Of a DNA stretch of 64,000 bases, positions 58,901 through 64,000 are shown piece by piece (positions within the stretch are counted from its first letter, which is position 1; each line of letters opens with the position of its first letter). Made by a program: the position numbers and the translations under genes. Source of the DNA: Spinacia oleracea (taxonomy: Eukaryota > Streptophyta > Magnoliopsida > Caryophyllales > Amaranthaceae); contig NC_079492.1 in the NCBI RefSeq assembly GCF_020520425.1, forward strand, positions 143,623,861 through 143,687,860. The letters run 5' to 3'. The notes under the pieces were generated by a model, which searched no databases, was not told the origin of the DNA, and saw only the letters and a list, made by a program, of their open reading frames with translations.

Positions 58901-61900
58901 AGCACTACAATACCCATGAATGTCCACAAATTAAAATAAATAATAACATTATACTTGTCATTTTTTTTGAGTCTAAAGAACATGTAACAAAGCATCACTT
59001 GAAAATTGAGATGCGATATTTCAAATCTAACTCGCCAAGTTGGCTAGAGTAGTGGGTAATTCAATAAAAATCCCCCACTGATTGCATATTCGTTTTAACA
59101 AATTTGCAACACTTTAATGCCTCAATACCGTGTTTACTTAGTCATAGCAAGGATAACAAACAACTTCTAACAAGACCAAAACGTTCCCACCCCACCCCCC
59201 CCCCCCCCCCCCCACCATCGCCACTGCTGCTAGCCTGCGACAAACCACCCCTACTACTTGATATTGAGAGCCTAGGCGGCTAGCAAGCTAACTCAAAGTT
59301 TTAAGAGCAGAGAACAATTAAGCCCGAGTTATGCCCGACTAACAGCTATATCCAACTAGTTAATAGACTCAAAAATTTAAGCAACAATAGAGAACTCCTG
59401 CGGTCCCAATTTAAGTATCACTTTCCATTTATGTTCGTCCCGATTTAATTGACACACTCCCTTTTATTGTATAAAGTATAAACCCACGAATATTTTATCA
59501 CCTCTCTCTTCTCACTGTCAAACATTCTTTCATTCCATTAAAAAATCCATCCATTATCTTCCATCGCATCTACTTTTTCTATTAAAAAATACACTGTATC
59601 ACAACAACTTATCGTTTAAAACTTCGTGAAACCTTATGCAACAATTAAACTGGAAGGAGGGAGTAATACTTACCACACCAATCACAGAAGGGAGCCACCC
59701 TTTGTACAAGGCCCGGGCACCCTCTTCTCGGAGAACAGTTGTTAGAGCGTGATATATTCCTCTATACTGTTGAGGAGATTGAGCGGTCTGTATATGAATT
59801 ATGAAAATAACAGGAGCATAACTAATCAGCAAAAAGGAGTACTTATTGAAAATTGGTTGGTGAAGAAAATTTCAGTTTGATACCTGAACAGTCAGCCGGC
59901 CTCGTACCATATCCATTGGGTACGTTGCTGACATGGCAATAATTCCAGCACATGCTCCAGCTCCAAGACGTAAAACAGGAGTCAGTTCAGCATTCTCTGC
60001 AAAAGTTAATGCAAAGATAAATCCGAGTCTCCTCCACATAACAACCCATCATCATACAATCCGTCAATAGTATATTCAATGCATCTTGAAAAAGCAATGA
60101 CCTCATTAGTCAATCAGGTAATAAACCGTATCAAAGCTACTGCAACGAAATGATAGTAACTACGAAGATGAGTGTTACTGTCAATAAAATAAATGATCAA
60201 GCGAAGCTGCAAAGGAATATTTAAACCTAAAAGCACATTCTTAATAGGCTAGTACAATTTCTTCGAATATCCACTCATTCTTCCTCCAATTTCCAACTTA
60301 TAAGGAGTGTCAACCAAAACTAGTTAGTATAGCCTCAGGCCAGAAAGGTCGGGAACAAACTCGAGTTTTTGTTTAGTTATTATATATCTTTATAACTTAA
60401 CTTTCTAGAAAACACATACATAGTTACTCTTATTATATGTATGTAAGCCTATATGAGAGTGTATTCTAAAACAAAAAAACGGAAAGCGCCATTGATATGG
60501 TTGTGGCGTACTTGACATATCAATGGAATACTAACGAAAACATTAGACCTCTTTAACCAAAAAAAAAAAGGAAAAGGGGACACAAAAGATGATAAGATGA
60601 GACACGTAAAATTTGTCCTAAGAAATAGTCAAATCTCAGAATCCTATGTGCTTTCTCAAAATTTCACCTGCCACCCCTCGTTCTCTGTCCCTCTCTCTCT
60701 CTCCTTCTTGCATCGGTGGCAGTGGCCCTCGCGACTACAGGAAAACGACAACGGCAGTGATCTGCAAGCGCAACTGCTTTACTGCCACTGGCTTCACTAA
60801 ACCGATCACCACCAGTGTTTATTATGCAATTTATGTGGGTTTCAAAGCTTCACTCTCCACAAGCAACTATTAGACCACCAGCCTACAGGCATACTGGCAT
60901 AGACATGTGTCTGGACACTAACATATCACCACGACTGTCTGCCTGACATGTGGTTGTTTTCTTCTTTGATCTCAAGTACCTTATAAACAGCGCAATAACC
61001 ACATTTTCCTCCCGGAATAGGTTAATGAGAGCCATATCAAAATAAGCATCGTGGGTAAGAAGACGCCATGCTTTCAGACATTCCTAATTCCCCTGGATCA
61101 GCAAAAACCCTTCCACTGCCTCCAATTAATCAACCAGACAGTGTCTTCTATATGCAAGAAAATTTTCTATGAAGGGAATTCGACTGAATCTTAGCATAAA
61201 TATTCATTATTCATATTGAAACAAGTCAAGCCCGAGCCCAATTCAAGCATCAAATGGTCAAGCCACAAGCGAAACCAATGCCACAGTGGCACAGATAAGT
61301 TTCATATGCCCACAAACTAAAAAGATTAGGCTCTCTCTGATGCCCATCAAGAGATTCAATCTGAGACACACTAAAAGAATTAGACCAAAATTTTCTGTAA
61401 GTGAAAAGAAGTCACTTTTGTGTGTTCCTTTCCCCTTCTCTCCCCCTTTCTCATAAATCTATGACTTTATCTATGTCATCTTGTAAAAGGAAACAGAGCA
61501 GCAGCTTGCATGAAAACTCGCAAGAACCAAACATTCTAGGTAAGGGCAGTAAGGCTGTCTATGAGCAGAATGCCAGCTATATGCAACAGAAAATGCTGTT
61601 GCTCATACCATTTCCAGTTTGCTGCTGATAAAGCCACAGAATTCCCCTGTGTGATGAAAAAATTTCCATCAGTAAATTCGGAGAAACTAACTTCAGAAGT
61701 TAATGCAAAAAGTAATTGATACAAAGCACTGGGCTTCATAAACTTCAATTCTTCTCTACCACGAATATTTTAAATGATTATATGAGTGTCTACATCAGGC
61801 TCTGTCAAATAGAAGTCTTTAGATGGAATGGCTTAAACTGAGCTCTCCGCACAATAACAGGTTTTCTACCTGATTTTTCGTTCAAAATAGTTACTCAGGG

Positions 61901-62867
61901 AAGATAACAGAAGAGCACCAGTAATAAAATCCTAAAGGTCTATTCCATATTAAGTTGATGTTGGATTTTAGTGCATGCTAAAATGAAAAGGCCAAACCAA
62001 ATAAAAAGAAGCAAAAGTAATAACATACTTGGATGCCTGCTCATAACTAAAGAATTTCACTGCTGAATTTGGAACTATACGAGCACAGTTAGTGCCGTTG
62101 CCTTTGAACAGCCCGCGAAATCCTTCAGTCTGCCATATATATTTCAAACCCTGAATTGTTCCATTGTATTTTATGCTGTGAGGATTCTGAACCTGAGAAT
62201 AACAAAAACAGAAAATTGTCAAGAGAAATAACTTTAACTTTGAAGTCCACTATAAACATAGATATTGACAATAATATCATTCAATTCAAGAAACGGACTA
62301 GCACCTACAGAGATCTATCAATACAAACGCTATCGACAAAACTAACAACACATCTAAAACATCACATGCTGACTTTTGTTTTCAATGCAAAAAAAGCTAT
62401 CATTAGTCTTCAAATAGTTCTAATGGTTGTAATAACTAATAAGTCTTCCATTGATAAACATCATATACAAGAAATAATTACTTTTGCACTTCTGATCTCA
62501 AAAAACTGATACTCCAGGTTTCTACATGGAAGAGAACCATTATATGCTTCCCCTAGCTCCAGTTAGTTATTTTGTACAACTCTGTAGAATGAATAACATT
62601 GTATACAGTCATGCTCCAGCAGTCACCACAACTCACCACAAAATTGTAACAGCTTTGCCTAATTGCCTCATGAAAGGCAGAGTATAGAAAAAACAGACGG
62701 CTCAATCCAGCAAGAAAATTCCTTTTTCTTTTCCATTTTCCATAATTCTTAACTGCAAGCTTGCATTTTGCAACATGTATTTAACATTATACTGATATTT
62801 ATAAGATGATATTTTTGCAAAAAAATTAACAATAACGTAATCAAGTCTCCATTTTGGGACTAAGGCT

Positions 62868-62910
<43 letters not shown>

Positions 62911-64000
62911 AACGTAATCAGGTCTCCATCAATCATTTACTGACTAATTAACTCAAACTTAAACAACAAGCTAAAGAGGACCTGATAAACCATTTACAAA
63001 CAGAAGTAGTACAGAACAGAGACTGATTACACACCAAAAAATATAGATATACAGACAGATCAGATGTTTATAGAGTAGAATGGAAGTGGTAGCATGGTGA
63101 AATGAGTGCATATGTATCTTAAATGCATAGCATGGAACTAATAAGTACTCCTTCAAAAAAGATGATACTGCAACTCGTGCATTCTAATCAGATGATACCA
63201 TCAAGATTACAAAGATGAAAAGCTTATGATCAAAGCAGCAGGAGCATATGTGAACTCACCTGCAGCAAAATTTTCAACCGTTCTAGAGGAGCAACTGCTG
63301 TTCGTGACCTGCAATTAAATTAAATAAAAGTCAGTTGCCAATCGATACGAAATTCACAAATTTCAAAGACGTTCACCGATTATCATTTTAAACAGTCAAT
63401 TCATCGAGCAATTTGCGAGTTACTGGTAGGATCAATACTCAAATTACATCACTTTCCAATCAAATTAACTACATACAACAATATCCAAGTAATTCCAGAG
63501 TAAACTTCAAACAAATATGTTCATAAACAATTAAGAAACGGGAAAAAAAAAAACTCTAATCATACGGCTCAAAATGATGAAAATCTGAATCGATTTATTT
63601 CTGAAGGCACCATAAAATCAAAAAACACAGCAGTTGCCTATAATAATTCACTGTAAAACCTCATAAATTTTATTTCCCCTGCCTTTTCTCTCAGTCATTT
63701 TGTCGAACACTTAGCGCGCTACTAGTATCAATCACACATTCGATTCCACGAACTTAAACAATAGTACATCAATTCCACAAACATTCAAAACTAATCACAT
63801 ACTACTAAAAACACTTGAAAACATCAAAAATTCAATCATAATCAATTCAAACGCGGCCAAAATGAAACAAGCAAAGAAGAAACAGACGAAAGAGAGAGAA
63901 AAACGTACAATCCACCGGCGATACCTCCGGCAGCGAGTGATTTAGAAATGCTAAGAAGAGCATTTTTAGGAGATTTAACGCCTTCAGTCGCAGCTTTCGC
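55901..64000 (-). CDS. ADNT1: mitochondrial adenine nucleotide carrier (ADNT1-like), 8 exons seen, N-terminus outside window
   Basis: Minus-strand exons 64000-63909 (partial), 63308-63260, 62192-62029, 61646-61609, 59996-59884, 59787-59674, 56423-56082 and 55984-55901 join in frame to 331 residues plus stop. The three carrier signatures are all present: PLERLKILLQ, YPMDMVRGRL and YPLDVVRRRMQ, each after the first helix of a repeat. Matching family stretches include GNGTNCARIVPNSAVKFFSY, REEGARALYKGWLPSVIGV and QMVGWKDAS. Arabidopsis ADNT1 (about 352 aa as I recall) exchanges AMP/ADP/ATP across the inner mitochondrial membrane, so roughly 20 residues are missing beyond 64000. The last intron (55985-56081) has a GC donor (AAG|GCAAGT). 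Long introns hold several mobile elements. Confidence 0.92.
55985..56081 (-). other. GC-AG intron, 97 bp, last intron of the carrier gene
   Basis: On the minus strand the exon ends GTGAAG and the intron begins GCAAGT, ending CAG before GTGGTTCC. The join gives NSVK-VVPSI, the conserved carrier sequence. A GT donor four bases downstream (GCAA|GTTG) would break the frame. Confidence 0.85.
57936..58671. mobile_element. possible hAT-like TIR element, 736 bp
   Basis: CAGCGTTACCTGGTTCG at the left matches the reverse complement of the right end (CAAAGTTACCTGATTCG) at 14 of 17 positions. Both sub-terminal zones are crowded with CGAACC/GGTTCG words, like hAT transposase-binding repeats. No 8-bp duplication was found. 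Confidence 0.45.
59395..59663. mobile_element. Stowaway-like MITE in carrier intron
   Basis: The left end CTCCTGCGGTCCCAATTTAA and right end TTAAACTGGAAGGAGGGAG are imperfect inverses. TA follows the right end, while the left flank lacks a clear TA. The right end lies 10 bp from the exon at 59674, next to the splice donor. Confidence 0.6.
59997..61608 (-). other. 1.6-kb intron of the carrier gene, no insert recognised
   Basis: The intron between exons 61646-61609 and 59996-59884. Short frames near 60597-60873 lack support. A CT-rich run (CTGTCCCTCTCTCTCTCTCC) occurs at about 60683-60702. Confidence 0.5.
62193..63259 (-). other. 1.07-kb intron of the carrier gene with SINE tail and microsatellite
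   Basis: The intron between the 63308-63260 and 62192-62029 exons. It contains the TTG-repeat SINE remnant at 62853-62910; otherwise it is AT-rich and empty. Confidence 0.6.
62853..62910 (+). repeat. 5'-truncated Au-type SINE tail with (TTG)n, flanked by 19-bp duplication
   Basis: The insert GGGACTAAGGCTTTG followed by about 14 TTG units resembles the 3' end of plant Au SINEs. It is bracketed by AACGTAATCAAGTCTCCAT (62834-62852) and AACGTAATCAGGTCTCCAT (62911-62929), 18 of 19 identical, the expected retroposition duplication. Confidence 0.65.

Larger units (their letters stand above)
56424..59673 (-). other. long intron of the carrier gene with inserted repeats
   Basis: This 3250-bp intron carries an LTR-like stretch at about 57100-57620, recognised by a TATA-like GTGTATAAATTATT (about 57449), the ATACAAGCAAATGAATATTC segment and a pyrimidine-rich tail; its ends were not resolved. 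A hAT-like element lies at 57936-58671, a poly-C run at about 59196-59212, and a Stowaway at 59395-59663 close to the next exon. No exon was missed by frame analysis. Confidence 0.5.

Overview
This is nuclear DNA of a flowering plant: A+T-rich, with multi-exon genes using GT-AG introns and dense, nested transposable elements. The repeat style (many Stowaway ends of the CTCCCTCCGT type) looks like Amaranthaceae/Caryophyllales (spinach, beet, quinoa group), but that is an impression and not a demonstrated assignment. About 10 percent of the window is protein-coding.

Five host genes are supported, with exon joins worked out by reading frame. (1) On the minus strand, 8655-12060, a three-exon gene for an unrecognised 357-aa coiled-coil protein. 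(2) On the plus strand, 21579-26158, a seven-exon gene for the 702-aa Crooked-neck/Clf1 pre-mRNA splicing factor (HAT repeats). (3) On the plus strand, 29352-32770, an 890-aa coiled-coil paralogue of COP1-interactive protein 1. (4) On the plus strand, 49764-54414, a 1379-aa COP1-interactive protein 1 (CIP1) homologue with five exact 95-residue repeats. (5) On the minus strand, 55901 to beyond the right edge, the mitochondrial adenine nucleotide carrier of the ADNT1 type, lacking only its N-terminus. Genes 2-4 match the Arabidopsis order AT5G41770-AT5G41780-AT5G41790 as I remember it. Genes 3 and 4 share a short first coding exon, a phase-1 intron and matching terminal motifs, so they are an old tandem pair.

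The intergenic space is almost wholly mobile DNA. The most unusual group is a set of non-autonomous elements (2934-6645, 13904-15756, 18385-20012, 36631-44762, and a shorter relative of the second at 12335-13030). They have terminal inverted repeats, candidate 8-10 bp target duplications (Mutator-like), and interiors made of degenerate short tandem repeats. In three of them each terminal repeat is itself a palindrome. The TIR and the interior differ from family to family while the architecture is shared.

Between genes 3 and 4 lies a three-level nest. A Helitron with recognisable ends (35846-45708) contains a palindromic-TIR element. That element was split by a very young gag-only Ty3/gypsy retrotransposon (37020-44502, TSD TTTAG) whose 2.6-kb LTRs differ by only one substitution and one indel in my reading. 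A second nest is a hAT element with a perfect 8-bp duplication inside a Stowaway MITE (34198-35306). Further Stowaway, PIF/Harbinger-type and hAT MITEs, SINE remnants and microsatellites fill introns and spacers. No rRNA, genuine tRNA, CRISPR or prokaryotic feature was seen.
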